A DNA stretch of 64,000 nucleotides from Okapia johnstoni (lineage: Eukaryota > Chordata > Mammalia > Artiodactyla > Giraffidae): positions 3,658,001-3,722,000 of the forward strand of contig CM044309.1 of NCBI GenBank assembly GCA_024291935.2, in the 5' to 3' direction. The notes under the pieces were generated by a model that did not search any database, was not told where the DNA came from, and was given only the letters and a program-made list of their open reading frames with translations. The position numbers and the translations under genes are program-made. Positions 31,632 to 43,954 of the stretch are shown here, one piece after another. The stretch's first letter is position 1. Every line of letters starts with the position of its first letter.

Positions 31632-33699
31632 AGAGTATACAGTGGAAGTGACAAATAGATTTAAGGGACTAGACCTGATAGACAGAGTGCCTGATGAACT
31701 ATGGACAGAGGTTTGTGACATCGTACAGGAGACAGGGATCAAGAAAATCCCCATGGAAAAGAAATGCAAAAAAGCAAAATGGCTCTCTGAGGAGGCCTTA
31801 CAGATAGCTGGGAAGAGAAGAGAAGTGAAAAGAAAAGGAGAAAAGGAAAGATATTCCCATCTGAATGCAGAGTTCCAAAGAATAGCAAGGAGAGATAAGA
31901 AAGCCTTCCTCAGCGATCAAAGCAAAGAAATAGAGGAAAACAACAGATTGGGAAAGACTAGAGACCTCTTCAAGAAAATTAGAGATACCAAAGCAACATT
32001 TCATGCAAAGATAGGCTCGATAAAGGACAGAAATGGTATGGACCTAACAGAAGCAGAAGATATTAAGAAGAGGTGGCAAGAATACACAGAAGAACTGTAC
32101 AAAAAAGATCTTCATGACCCAGATAATCACGATGGTGTGATCACTCATCTAGAGCCAGATATCCTGGAATGTGAAGTCAAGTGGGCCTTAGGAAGTATCA
32201 CTAGGAACAAAGCTACTGGAGGTGATGGAATTTCAGTTGAGCTATTTCAAATCCTCAAAGATGATGCTGTGAAAGTGCTGCACTCGATATGCCAGCAAAT
32301 TTGGAAAATTCAGCAGTGGCCACAGGACTGGAAAAGGTCAGATTTTATTCCAATCCCAAAGAAAGGCAATGCCAAAGAATGCTCAAACTACCGCACAATT
32401 GCACTCATCTCACATGCTAGTAAAGTAATGCTCAAAATTCTCCAAGCCAGGCTTCAGCAATACGTGAACTGTGAACTTCCAGATGTTCAACCTGGTTTTA
32501 GAAAAGGCAGAGGAACTAGAGATCAAATTGCCAATATCCGCTGGATCATCGAAAAAGCAAGAGAGTTTCAAAAAAACATCTACTTCTGCTTTATTGACTA
32601 TGCCAAAGCCTTTGACTATGTGGATCACAATAAACTGTGGAAAATTCTGAAAGAGATGGGAATACCAGACCACCTGACCTGCCTCTTGAGAAACCTGTAT
32701 GCAGGTCAGGAAGCAACAGTTAGAACTGGACATGGAACAACAGACTGCTTCCAAATAGGAAAAGGAGTACGTCAAGGCTGTATATTGTCTCCCTGCTTAT
32801 TTAACTTATATGCAGAGTACATCATGAGAAACGCTGGGCTGGAAGAAACACAAGCTGGAATCAAGATTGCTGGGAGAAATATCAATAACCTCAGATATGC
32901 GGATGACACCACCCTTATGGCAGAAAGTGAAGAAGAACTAAAGAGCCTGTTGATGAAACTGAAAGAGGAGAGTGAAAAAGTTGGCTTAAAGCTCAACATT
33001 CAGAAAACTAAGATCATGGCATCTGATCTCATCACTTCACGGCAAAGAGATGGAGAAACGGGAAATAGTGACAGACTTTATTTTTGGAGGGGCTTCAAAA
33101 ATCACTGGAAATGGTGACCACAGCCATGAAATTAAAAGACGCTTGCTCCTTGGATGAAAAGTTATGGCCAACCCTAGACAGCATATTAAAAAACAGAGAC
33201 ACTACTGTGCCAACAAAGGCCCATCTAGTCAAAGCTACGGTTTTTCCAGTAGTCATGTATGGATGTGAGAGTTGGACTATAAAGAAAGCTGAGCACCGAA
33301 GAATTGATGCTTTCAAACTGTGGTGTTCGAGAAGACTCTTGAGAGTCCCTTGGACTGCAAGGAGATCCAATCAGTCCATCCTAAAGGAAATCAGGCCCGA
33401 ATATTCATTGGAAGGACTGATGTTGAAGCTGAAACTCCAATACTTTGGCCACCTGATATGAAGAACTGACTCATTGGAAAAGACCGTGATGCTTGGAAAG
33501 ATTGAAGGCAGGAGGAGAAGGGCATGACAGAGGATGAGATGATTGGATGGCATCACCGACTCGATGGACATGAGTTTGGGTAAACTCTGGGAGTTGGTGA
33601 TGGACTGGGAGGCGGTGATGGACAGGAAGGCCTGGTGTGCTGCAGTCCATGGGGTCACAAAGAGTCAGACATGACTGAGCTACAGAATTGAACTGAACT
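31632..33699 (+). mobile_element. BovB LINE, 5'-truncated (~2.07 kb)
   Basis: Sense BovB from TATACAGTGGAAGTGAC (linker after the endonuclease) to the 3' end. It contains the longest open frame in the window. A frameshift near 33,080 separates the polymerase from the C-terminal frame at 33,084-33,461. A short internal duplication (TGGTGATGGACTGGGAGGCG) lies near the 3' end at about 33,595-33,625. No clear target-site duplication was found. Confidence 0.95.
31642..33117 (+). pseudogene. BovB reverse transcriptase, 491-codon open frame
   Basis: This frame carries the linker and the whole RNA-dependent DNA polymerase core of BovB. Motif A is F-I-D-Y-A-K-A-F-D at residues 317-325 (D319 catalytic). 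Motif B is V-R-Q-G-C-I-L-S-P-C around residue 376. Motif C is Y-A-D-D at residues 419-422. All catalytic aspartates are present. The endonuclease is absent (5' truncation), and the conserved C-terminal region falls out of frame after about residue 475. The ATG is internal. It cannot be a working LINE protein, although the polymerase part is undamaged by eye. Confidence 0.9.
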
Positions 33700-34449
33700 A
33701 TGTTTATATAGTCAGAAAACCACACTACAAAATTTTTCTGATGAATTTTTTTAAACTAAAAAGACAACATAAGTATATTACCATACAGTCTCCAGTTGCC
33801 ACCTATTGTCAATTCAATTTTAGAAATGTTTGAGCTTCTGAAGAACTACTTTGAAAATCCTTTAAATGTTGATTACATTTTGTTCAAAAGTAATTGGAAA
33901 CCTCTCATTGAAATGTTTCACAAAATTCAAATTTTGAGTTTTTAAAGAATTTCCATTATTAAAAGCAAATCTCACAAATGAAATACAAATTCTTATAGAA
34001 GCAAGGACTGGAGTAGATAAATAATGAATGTTATAAAGATATACATGATTTAATTTTGATTTTTCTATGACAGTGCTTTGAAATAACTCAACTTGAAAGA
34101 AAAGCCTTTTGGTGGGGCTTCTATTTATAATTAGATAGTTGTATTTTTTACCAGAATGAAATGAAATTAGAATGCCTGTGGTTAGATGGCATCTACTTTT
34201 GCTGGAACAGTCAAAAGGACATTAGACATGTTGGAAAAGTTTTAACTTATAAAAAAAACTATGTCAGGAAAAGTACTCTAGGAATGGTAAAAAGACAGTA
34301 CCTATGAAGATATTTGGGCTAATATATTTACACATATCAACATAAAAATAGAGTTGAGAATGTTTTCCACTAATAATTATTACCGATATTATTTCCTTCA
34401 ACACCTATAGAAGTATTTTCTCAATTAAAATTGGAAACAAAGACAATAT
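33700..34449. other. AT-rich intronic sequence
   Basis: No recognised repeat or coding signal. Confidence 0.55.
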
Positions 34450-34530
34450 TTATATCTATTTACCAAATCCTTAGCACAGTTCCTGGCACATTCTGTACGT
34501 TCAATAATTATTTGATCAGTGAAAATGAAT
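34450..34530 (+). mobile_element. L2 3'-end fragment
   Basis: TTAGCACAGTTCCTGGCACA followed by CGTTCAATAATTATTTGATC matches the sense L2 3' terminus. Confidence 0.6.
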
Positions 34531-35162
34531 GATTTGTAGCATCTCTATTTTCTTCATAATATAACCACTGGGAGTTACAGACATAAATAAAAACAAGCAT
34601 CCAAGTATATATGCCTTTTTTTTTTTTACTTCAGTTTCTGTTGGGGTTAAAAGCAGTTTGAATCTGAATAAGTCATACAATGATCAGATTTACCAGTTCA
34701 TTAGTAATAAGTTCAAGTTCCCATGTTGATTTGTCCTTGCAGACGGGGCCTGGGAGCATCAGGGCGTTTGCTGGTAACAGATGGGAATCTGGCCAACCAG
34801 TGATCTTTGCATTAGCATTCTAATAACCAGAGGCAAGCATGCCATAGAGCTGTGTCAGAACTAATTTATGAAACTAGATCCAAAGGCTCATTAAAATGGT
34901 CACAATTCAGTGACTGCCCAGTAAAATTAGACTACAGTTTCATTCCCATAACAGAGAATATTTTAACGTACTATTAAGGATATATATCAAGTATGAAAAC
35001 TAGCTTTGATTCTGTGAAGGGAAAAACAACAAGATTAGAAAGCCATTTACTTTTGTGCGAAATTGGTTCCACGCTCAGATTTAGGCTTAAAATGCTTCAA
35101 ATGGCCATATTTTAGAAGATACATTTGCCTCTGCAAATCTGGTGCATTTTTCTCTCAGAGTA
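34531..35162. other. Unique intronic sequence
   Basis: Contains a T10 run near 34,618-34,627; otherwise nothing recognised. Confidence 0.55.
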
Positions 35163-35174
35163 AAAGCACTTTGG

Positions 35175-35355
35175 TAAAGAATCTGCCAGCAATGCAGGAG
35201 ACCCGGGTTTGATTCCTGGGTCTGGAAGATCCCCTGGAGAAGGGATAGGCTACCCACTCCAGTGCTCTTGCCTGGAGAATCCCGTGAACAGAGGAGCCTG
35301 GCAGGCTACAGTCCCTGGGGTCGCAAGAGTTGGACACGGCTTAGCGACTAAACCG
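35175..35355 (+). mobile_element. Bov-tA SINE lacking its 5' head
   Basis: Starts at TAAAGAATCTGCCAGC, so the first ~20 nt of the tRNA head are missing. Then comes the full body to GGACACGGCTTAGCGACTAA. The perfect 12-bp duplication AAAGCACTTTGG (35,163-35,174 and 35,356-35,367) shows the truncation happened at insertion. Confidence 0.95.
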
Positions 35356-35367
35356 AAAGCACTTTGG

Positions 35368-36060
35368 GGCAGCTCCATCAAACCACAGGGTTGTGAGCCT
35401 GCCTGGCCAAGACATCTCAAGCAGCTCAGTTGAAGTCAGCCGTGTCTCCGCCATTGCTGCCAGCCAGATCTCCCTACAGCATTCTTTGAATCATACATCC
35501 TCCTCAGTGATGCCAAAATGCCTGGGGATTCAGAATGTATTAGTTTACAGGTCTTTCCACAGCCAAACCAGGTTTAAGTGGCTAAAAAATATGGCATCCA
35601 AAGTCTGGTTAAGAGCAATGCGATTGTACGGAACATTCTAGAACGTGAATCTGATCCCGTGCCCAACTGTCAGCCGCCTCTCGTGGGGCAGGGCAGGGCA
35701 CCCCCTCTCCTGCTGGCTCAGGGCCTGGCACCTGTGCCATGCTCGATAATAAGGACGGGAGTGAGATGAGCTGACAATATTATTGGGAAAGACGTTTAGT
35801 TTCTCAAAGTCTCAAACATCTATATACACAACACAGAAAATAAAGACCCCTGCTCTGCCCATTTCACAGGATGGTCTGAGGCTCTAAACTAATAATAACT
35901 GCAAAAGCCCTTTGTAATGGTATAGTGCTTATCCTACGGTAAGGCATGGTTTTATGCACTCACTTGTCAAACATAACTGACTATTTTCTTTACCTCCTGA
36001 ATTTTTATTCAATGGAACAGTAATGAATCCCTAAATCTTCCAAATGTGAACAATAAAAGA
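35368..36060. other. Unique intronic sequence
   Basis: Moderately GC-rich in 35,640-35,770, then AT-rich. A MIR-like trace may lie around 35,880-36,000, but I would not annotate it. No gene seen. Confidence 0.5.
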
Positions 36061-37606
36061 GTCTGAATGACTTTTCCTGGCAGTCTATATGCCACGGCTG
36101 AATTATTTAAACTTTCATTTAAACCTGAGGAAAGAAACAAACACAAAACAATCCCAAGAGTGAAGATGCTACTTTTAATTAATTTCTTTACAAAAATATC
36201 TCTTTTCATTTTTCCTCATCTACAAAAAACAAACAAGCAAACAAAAAAACCCTTGATAATGTGGATGCCGTATTATCAGTTAGAGGTCACTTCAATATCA
36301 AGCATACATTTCTCTAGAAATAACAGATGCCATCAGGGATCACTATTGGCAGGGATAAGTAGCAAGTATTTGTTTATTGTAGTAGTGTAATTTAAAATGT
36401 TAAATTATCTTTTCAAATGGGGATATTCCAAATTGAAAACACAACGAAGAAATAAATGGGAGATATTTTTGTATATATTTCAGGGTATCTCATACACCAG
36501 AGTTCAGGGGCATTCTGTTTTGCTGAATGTTAACAAGTGCACTGTCCAAAAACTTATCTCTCTCTCTCATATGCATTTGAGCTAAACATTATGGAATGTT
36601 TCTTGTTTCCAGAATCTTTTCCTTTAATATCCATTACAAATATCTGAGAGAGAGAAATATTATCGCATTTTTACCAAATTTATTTCACCTTGACTTATTT
36701 ATTTGGCAACCTACTTATTAATGTCTTCCAAAACATTGTTTAGATAAATACCACGTTAGGAAATGTTGTGACAAAGTGTGTTTGGCTGGACACATTACAA
36801 CCGATACAAGAACACCTCTTCTGGCTTTTTTGAGCTTGGTTAACCAGTGGACTCCTAGAGTACCCTCCACACCAACGGCTCTGTGCAGGGTACTGAAGAG
36901 CCTAGAAGGTGAGCTGTGAGCACCCTTTAGAAGTCCAAAGTCAGAGGGCAAACACTCAGGGGTCGGTTCTGGGAGAAGGATGTAATGAAGTGAATCGGGA
37001 GTGCAGAGGAGAGGCACATCTGTTTGGGTGTAGGACTGGAGGTATCTTCCCAAGAGTCCAAAGCATGAAATTATTGAACGCTTTTACTATCATCTTTAGT
37101 AGTACCCTAACAAGAATTGGCCAAATAAATACCTTTGCGCGTGTTGGATATCATTTCCAGGGGTGGTGCTTGGGAACAGTACCTGTCTCCCATCTGCCTC
37201 ATCTCGTTTACCCAGAACAGGTTCAGCTCATGACATTTTTCAGTTCTGTGACTTTATAGATATTTCTGTCATGGCATTCACTTCATTTATTTGGTTTAAA
37301 AATAGAGAAGAGAATTGATTAGATTTTGGAACACTTAATATACTTCAAGCAATTTACTGTGAAAAGATACAGTTAGCAACCCAACAGGATATTTTTCAAT
37401 TGTTTGAATCTGAAATTTAATAGTTGAAGGACAGTTTTGGAGTTCATTTGAATTTTTTCACATTTTTTCATGCTCATTATTAAAACTTCAAAATAGATAT
37501 AGGATCTGTTCGATAAGCTTCATAGTTGGTTCTTACCGAGGCTTATGATGTCATATGACAAAGTGCAAATATCTCCTCTCCCTCCACGTAGAGGTCTGGG
37601 GTCTCC
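36061..37606. other. Unique intronic sequence (1.5 kb)
   Basis: No recognised repeat. Frames at 36,718-37,053 (-) and 36,909-37,259 (+) overlap antisense and have no recognisable features. Confidence 0.55.
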
Positions 37607-37617
37607 AGTCATCTCCT

Positions 37618-37825
37618 GAAAGAAAGCAATAGTCGCTCGGTCGTGTCTGACTCTCTGTGACCCCATGGACTGTCGCCCACCAGGCTCCTCTGTCCGTGTG
37701 GTTCTCCAGGCAAGGACACTGGTGTGGATAGCCATTACCTTCTCCAGGGGATCTTCCTGCCCCAGGACTCAAACCCAGGTCTCCTGAGTCACAGGTGGTT
37801 TCTTTACCATCTGAGTCACCAGGGA
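37618..37825 (-). mobile_element. Bov-tA SINE, full length
   Basis: Antisense Bov-tA (TAGTCGCTCGGTCGTGTCTG to GAGTCACCAGGGAAGTC) flanked by the 11-bp duplication AGTCATCTCCT at 37,607-37,617 and 37,826-37,836. Confidence 0.95.
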
Positions 37826-37932
37826 AGTCATCTCCTAGGCATAGATAAAGCTGTAGCTCTGTTTAGCTGCCCTGTCCCTACGCCTGGACAGGGTTGGGGT
37901 GGTGTCTACACAGGTGTGATATATGGTGAACC

Positions 37933-39247
37933 TGTTATCGACCAGTGCTCTTGATCTCTTTAATCAATAGAAATCGACCAGAGATCAGACAAGCAATTCA
38001 GGCAAGGCTTTATTGGGCCCATGATGCAGCAGGGGGCAGAGAAAGCAACAAACAGTTTCTCTTGTTGCTTCCTTGCCTGCTTGCTCAGGGGAGGCAAGTT
38101 GCCTCCTCCTGCGGGGTGAGGGTGGGAATGCTTTCAGAGGCTGGGCTGGAGGGCTGGTTTAGGTGGGTTGCCCACTCCTTTGGTGGTGTTTGTGCAGGGA
38201 TCTTGTGCAGCACTCGGCTTTTGCTTCCAACCCCCGGCTTTTGCTCCTTACTCTTCAAAAGTGGTTTTGGGCTTTTTTGGTCTTCTCATATCTTTTTGTC
38301 CAGAATTTGTCCCAACTGTGTATGCATGCAGTTATTTTTCAGTTCAGTTCAGTTCAGTTGCTCAGTCACGTCCAACTCTTTGCGACCCCATGGACTGCAG
38401 CACGCCAGGCCTCCCTGTCCATCACCAACTCCCGGTGTTTACTCAAACTCATGTCCATTGAGTCAGTGATGCCATCCAACCATCTCATCCTTGGTTGTCC
38501 CCTTCTCCTCCTGCCTTCAATCTTTCCCAGCATCAGGGTCTTTTCCAATGAGTTGGTTCTTCTCATTAGGTGGCCAAAGGATTGGAGCTTCGTTTTCAGT
38601 ATCAGTCCTTCCAATGAATACCCAGGACTGATTTCCTTTAGGATGGATTGATTGGATCTCCTTGCAGTCCAAGGGACTCTCAAGAGTCTTCTCCAACACC
38701 ACAGTTCAAAAGCATCAATTATTTGGTGCTCAGCTTTCTTTACAGTCCAACTCTCACATCCATACATGACCACTGGAACAGCTATAACCTTGACTAGACA
38801 GACGTTTATTGGCAAAGTAATGTCTCTGCTTTTTAATATGCTGTCTAGGTTGGTCATAACTTTCCTTCCAAGGAGCAAGCGTCTTTTAATTTCATGGCTG
38901 CAGTCACCATCTGCAGTGATTTTGGAACCCAAAAAAATAAAGTCAGCCACTGTTTCCACTGTTTCCCCATCTATTTGCCATGAAGTGATGGGACCGGATG
39001 CCATGATCTTAGTTTTCTGAATGTTGAGCTTTAAGCCAGCTTTTTCACTCTCCTCTTTCACTTTCATCAAGAGGCTCTTTAGTTCTTCACTTTCTGCAGT
39101 TATTTTTAGTCCCTTATAATTTCTGTAACTTGTTGCTTGAGGAGACATTTGTCTAGGTGCCAACACTGCAGCACGGACACAAAGGGCCCCAGGTCCCAGC
39201 CGGCCTCAAACCCAAACAGAAACTCTTCAGGAGACTCCTGTTTCACA
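37933..39247 (-). mobile_element. Solo LTR of an endogenous retrovirus (antisense), split by a BovB
   Basis: Read on the minus strand, the part at 37,940-38,030 holds an AATAAAGCC polyadenylation signal followed by a GCCTGAATTGCTTGTCTGAT-type R/U5 end that is typical of mammalian retroviral LTRs. The left + strand terminus is TGTTATCG. The right terminus is probably TTTCACA near 39,247. BovB sequence (38,340-39,094) interrupts it. No gag, pol or env sequence is adjacent. The outer limits are approximate and no outer duplication is clear. Confidence 0.6.
38340..39094 (-). mobile_element. BovB 3' fragment (755 bp) inside the LTR
   Basis: Antisense BovB from the 3' end (CAGTTCAGTTCAGTTGCTCA) to just upstream of the E-E-L-K-S-L-L-M codons. 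It is flanked by the perfect 13-bp duplication TGCAGTTATTTTT at 38,327-38,339 and 39,095-39,107. The minus frame at 38,366-39,166 (266 codons) is unbroken through the conserved C-terminal region and runs out into LTR sequence, so its N-terminus is foreign. Confidence 0.96.
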
Positions 39248-40167
39248 GTGCTTGTCTAGTTTTATCAATGCCCTCTATGAGAATATGATTTTAATACTCA
39301 GATAATACAGTCCATCACCTTGGTATATGAGTACCTCAATATGTACTTTTGCCATAACAAGTAGGAATTTAACTAGGATTTTTTTGACCCATTTCAAAAG
39401 CATTTGTCGCGATGATTAAATCTACATTCTTTCTTGAGGGTAATGTAAGACTTTTAAATGTTAGTGTGAATCTTCGCAAACTCGGGAATTTAAGAAACAC
39501 CACTTTATTTTTGTATCTCAGCATTTTATTCCGAAGTTCCCGTCTTGTAAGAGTGACAGAAAACTGGACCTTGGTCATCCCTCCTCTGGTCCCTCCTGTG
39601 GGTGGCTTGCACAGCGCCAGCACAATCAGGGAAGGAAGTTTTGGGAGGTCTCTCTGTAGCTGACCACTAAGTTCAGTGTCCAGAGCTATTTACAGTCTGT
39701 AGGCTTTCTTCAAGGCCAACAGCTCTTGAGATAGAAGAAGCTGAACTTTCGCTTCCAAATAAGACAGGTTGTTCCCAAAACACGATGAAATCTTGTATCA
39801 ATAAAGCTAAACACAAAGGAAACGCTCGCTCATCCGGACCCTGGCCGTGCTTTATGTTCACTGATTTCCTGAGCTCATGCCTGCTGTTCCTGCTCCTCTG
39901 TCTACATCCATCCCCTCCCACACGCACCCCTGCCCACCACCAGCAGGACATGGGTGATCTTTACTATAGCGATGTAACATACATAAATTTCCATGTTTAA
40001 GCATGCATTTATAAACATTCAAAGGAAAATGATGCATTTGAATACTATTCAGTGTTCAGACACTATCCAGTGTCTGTAAGGAAAAAAGATTTTTTGCACT
40101 TTCTATTACCTTCAAACAGACACTGATGTCTGAAATGGCTGTGTAACAACCTTCCATAAAACGTCTT
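39248..40167. other. Unique intronic sequence
   Basis: No recognised repeat or coding signal in this 0.9-kb stretch. Frames of 71-92 codons overlap on opposite strands and have no recognisable product. Confidence 0.55.
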
Positions 40168-40178
40168 CCATTGTATGT

Positions 40179-40390
40179 TGGGGCTTCCCAGGCGGCCCTA
40201 GTGTTAAAGAATCTGCCTGCCAATGTAGCAGTTGCAGATTTGATCCCTGGGTTGGGAAGATCCTCTGGAATAGGAAATGGCAAACCTCTCCAATATTTTT
40301 GCCTGGGAAATGCCATGGACAGAGGAGCCTGGCGGGCTATAGTCCATCTGACCTCAACAGAGTCAGACACAGCTGAGCAGACAGAGCCAC
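40179..40390 (+). mobile_element. Bov-tA SINE (first of a three-SINE cluster)
   Basis: Sense Bov-tA from GGGGCTTCCCAGGCGGCC to GTCAGACACAGCTGAGCAGA. It directly abuts an antisense SINE. CCATTGTATGT precedes it at 40,168-40,178. Confidence 0.93.
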
Positions 40391-40600
40391 TGTTGTTTAG
40401 TCACTGAGTCACGTCCAACTCTTTTATGACCCCATGAGCTGTAGCCTCCCAGATTCTTCTGTCCATGAGATTTTCCAGGCAAGAATAATAGAGTAGGTGG
40501 CCATCTCGTTCTCTAGGGGATCTTCCCAACACAGGGATCGAACCTGCGTCTCCTGAATTGGCAGGCGGATTCTTCACTACTGAGCCATCAGGGAAGCACT
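40391..40600 (-). mobile_element. Bov-tA SINE (second, inverted)
   Basis: Antisense Bov-tA from TTGTTTAGTCACTGAGTCAC to GAGCCATCAGGGAAGCAC, followed by CCATTGTATGT at 40,601-40,611. With the first SINE it forms a head-out inverted pair inside one duplication. Confidence 0.93.
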
Positions 40601-40611
40601 CCATTGTATGT

Positions 40612-40831
40612 AGTTAAGTTAGTTAGTGTTAGTCACTCAGTCGTGTCTGACTCTTTGCAACCCCACGGACTGTAGCCCACCAGGCTGCTCTGTCCATGGA
40701 ATTCTCCAGGCAAGAGTCTGGAGTGGGTAGCCAGTCCCTTCTCCAGGGGATCTTCCTTCCCCAGGGATCAAGCCAGGTCTCTTGCCTTGGCAGGCAGATT
40801 CTTTACCGTCTGAGCCACCAAGGAAGCTCCC
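40612..40831 (-). mobile_element. Bov-tA SINE (third)
   Basis: Antisense Bov-tA from TTAGTCACTCAGTCGTGTCT to GAGCCACCAAGGAAGCTCC, followed by a third copy of CCATTGTATGT at 40,832-40,842. Confidence 0.93.
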
Positions 40832-40842
40832 CCATTGTATGT

Positions 40843-41559
40843 ATACATTGTCAAACTCAGAACCACTAGCTACAGATTATTTTTAAAATAGATGTTACAA
40901 TATTTGTTTTTATAGTCTTAAGCCTCAAGTTTTTTTTTTTAATTTACTTATGAGAATATTTTTTTGTTTTCAGTTCAAAAGTAGTGAAGTCTAAGACAGA
41001 AATACAATAGTGTGTCTAATGATATTTCCTGGATATGTACCTCTACCGTCATTACAGAGCTTATAAAAATGACAGAAATCTTCATTTGTTTCACTCATGT
41101 TTTTGCTTTATATATTCCAACTCTGTCATATATGAAGGGTTAGACAGCCTAGATCTTTGTTGGGCCTTCCAAATTATACAAGAGTCAGTGTCTTCCTAAT
41201 TCATTCTCAGGACTGTCTTTTACTCAGAATCCAGTTATTTCCCACTCAAATCAGATGAAAATTTCCAACTGGAGGCTCTAATAATCTTCTCACGTCCAGT
41301 AGTGCATCCTGCCAACTGCTCTTTCCTTCTAGTTCCCCACTCGCCATCTCCACTGAAATCCTTATTCACCAAAATCCTCTGCCCTGACCTGAATATTTAC
41401 CAACACACACCTTACCACCTTTGTTATCATTTTATTGTGTAATTTTGCATTAGTTATTATACAAATTAAATTTTTGAGTATACATTAAATTTAAATATAT
41501 GAATAAAATTAAATAATTATATACAGTTTTATATTCAAAATAAAACTTATAACCTATTT
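40843..41559. other. Unique intronic sequence
   Basis: AT-rich, no recognised repeat except T/A runs. Confidence 0.5.
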
Positions 41560-43705
41560 AAGTTATACAGAGTGATGCTATATTATAAACTTACTTCCTC
41601 TATCCAGTTTAAGAAATAGTGCATTATGATTAATTTTGAAGTCCTTTAGATATCCTTCATAAGTCCCATACCCTTATCTACCCCTTTAGAGGCAACCTTC
41701 ATCCTGAACTCATTTGCTTATTTCCGCTTGCTTTTCTTAGTTTCATTGCGTGTATTTTCATTTCTATGCAGCATATTGTTTAAACTTGTATTTTTATTAA
41801 CATAAAAGGATTCAGTCTGTCACTGTTTTTCCAGGATATCATTTTTTCACTCAGTGTTATGTTCCTGAGAGTCACCAGTGCATCAGCACTGTCGCCAACA
41901 GCTCCGCGTTTCTCTCTCTCTGCCCGCTCCTCTTTACTGCTTTGTAGTATGCTTGTGTGTAAATATATCACAAAATTCTTTTATCCAGTTATCTGCCAAT
42001 GGATGTTTGTGTTTTTCCATTAATTTTTTTACTGTACTGCAATAAACACTCTTATAAGATACACACATTCAAGAGTTTCTATAGGTACATGCCTCCTGGT
42101 TCAAAGCCTTGAGCATTTTATGTGTATTATAAGCTACTATTTTCTAAAAATAGTTTTACTAATTTATGCTTGTAGTCACAATGTATACAAGTTTGACTTT
42201 TTCCGAAGCTTCATCAACTTGTGATATTGTCAGACTTTGCAAATTATTATAAATCCAGTGGGTATCAGTTATATGTCATTGTGGTTTCGCTTGCATTTAC
42301 CACTTCTACTGAGGTTGAGAATATTTTCATGGTTTATTCAGCGTTCATATTTTCTCTTCTGTAAAGTGTCTTAACTACTTTTGCCCAATTTTCTATTTGG
42401 CGGTTTGTCTCTTTTTCCTATTACATGAATGCTTTATATATGCCTGAAACAAATCCTTCATCAGGGATTTCTTTATCCACTTTGTGACTCTTCATTTTTA
42501 ATGTGACTTGGATGGGCAGAAACACTTGATTTTTAATGTAGTAGAATTTATCATTCTTATGTTTTAAGGCTAGTGCTCTTTAAGTCTGGTTTAAGATTAT
42601 CCTTCCATACTCTGATCTGATAAAGATATTCTTCTATATTTCCTCCTAAAAGTTTTATATTTTGCCTCTTACATTTATTTAGGTTTTTAATCCAATAAGT
42701 AATCTATTTTTCTGTATGATGAAATTAGAGGTCCAATTTCATATTTGTCCTTGCTACAATAACTAGTAACCAATAATAACCAATGACCAATTGTTACAGC
42801 ATCAAAAGTCTATCTTTCACTCACTTGTCAGCTGAGCCAGCTCTATCATAATTTACGTATTTCATGTATGTGTAAGTCAGTTTGTGGGTTCTCTACTCTG
42901 TTCAATTGGTTTGTTTTCTCTTTTTGTATCAAGACTGCTGTCTCCATTATTACAGCTTTAAACTGAATCCTGATAAGGCAAATTTGCCAGCGTTTGTTTT
43001 CAAGTGTATTAGGGTTATTTTGATGTGTTGCTCTATCATATAAATTTTAGAGTCAGCATGTCAAATGCCACACAGACATGAAAAGAGTATTTGGGGATTT
43101 TACTGTAAATATGTAGAATCAATAGATCAACTTGGGGGGAATTGAGATATTTATTTATCAATCCTTCCAAATTCTCTTTTTATGTAAAATCACTATAAAA
43201 CCTCCCAAGACAGAATTATAATTTTCTTCAGAAACATCTTTCAGATTTTATAATGTATTTATCCCTTAGTACTTTTATGTTACATAAGTGGCAGCCTTTA
43301 AAATTGTATATTTAAATATGTATTGCTATGTAGGAACATGCAATTAAATTTTGTATATTGGCTTTGAATATAAGAAACTTATAAAACTCTCTTTTAGTTG
43401 TAGCAATCTGTGGATGCCTCAGAGTTTTTTTGGAATTGGATAACATGTGGACCCACATGTTATCAGCAATTATGACAGTTTAATGTCTTCTTTCCCAATC
43501 CTGATACTGTTTTCCTGTCTTACTTCACTGTCTACAATATCCAGTACAATGTTATATAGAGATGATGACATTAAACGCCCTTGTAAATCCCTTGATCGTA
43601 AAGAAAATGTGCCCAGTAACGCACTATTAAGTGTGGCATTTCCTGTGGATTTTACACTGATATTCTTCAGGAGGTCGAAGAGGTTTCCCTCTCTTCCTAG
43701 TTAAG
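41560..43705 (-). mobile_element. L1M LINE, ORF2 3' part and 3' region (old)
   Basis: Antisense old L1 over about 2.1 kb. Landmarks along the + strand are TATCTGCCAATGGATGTTTG, TTGTGATATTGTCAGACTTT, CTGAGGTTGAGAATATTTTC, GCCCAATTTTCTATTTGGCG, AAACAAATCCTTCATCAG, ATATAAATTTTAGAGTCAGC and AGATCAACTTGGGGGGAATT. All follow the well-known antisense L1 order. No open frame survives. Confidence 0.85.
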
Positions 43706-43954
43706 GATTTTCCCATGTCTGGCTGTTGATTAGATGAGCATGCATTTCCTGTCCTTTAACGCGGGCCCTGTCTCCTGTCCCCTCGGATTTCCAAGGATGT
43801 GAGAACGAAAGCTCAAGTTCTGGATTCAGCAGACGTCTTCAAGACCAAGCCAGATTCAGTGTTCCAGTCCATCTGGCTCGCCACGTCCACTCAGATGTAG
43901 GCTTCTGTGAATGCCTTACTTTCACGTTAGCCCAATGTGTTTTGTAAAAGAGAT

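Noticed and set aside
37933..39247. Retroviral gag, pol or env genes next to the LTRs
   Set aside because: Nothing resembling viral coding sequence flanks either LTR. The nearby open frames belong to BovB.
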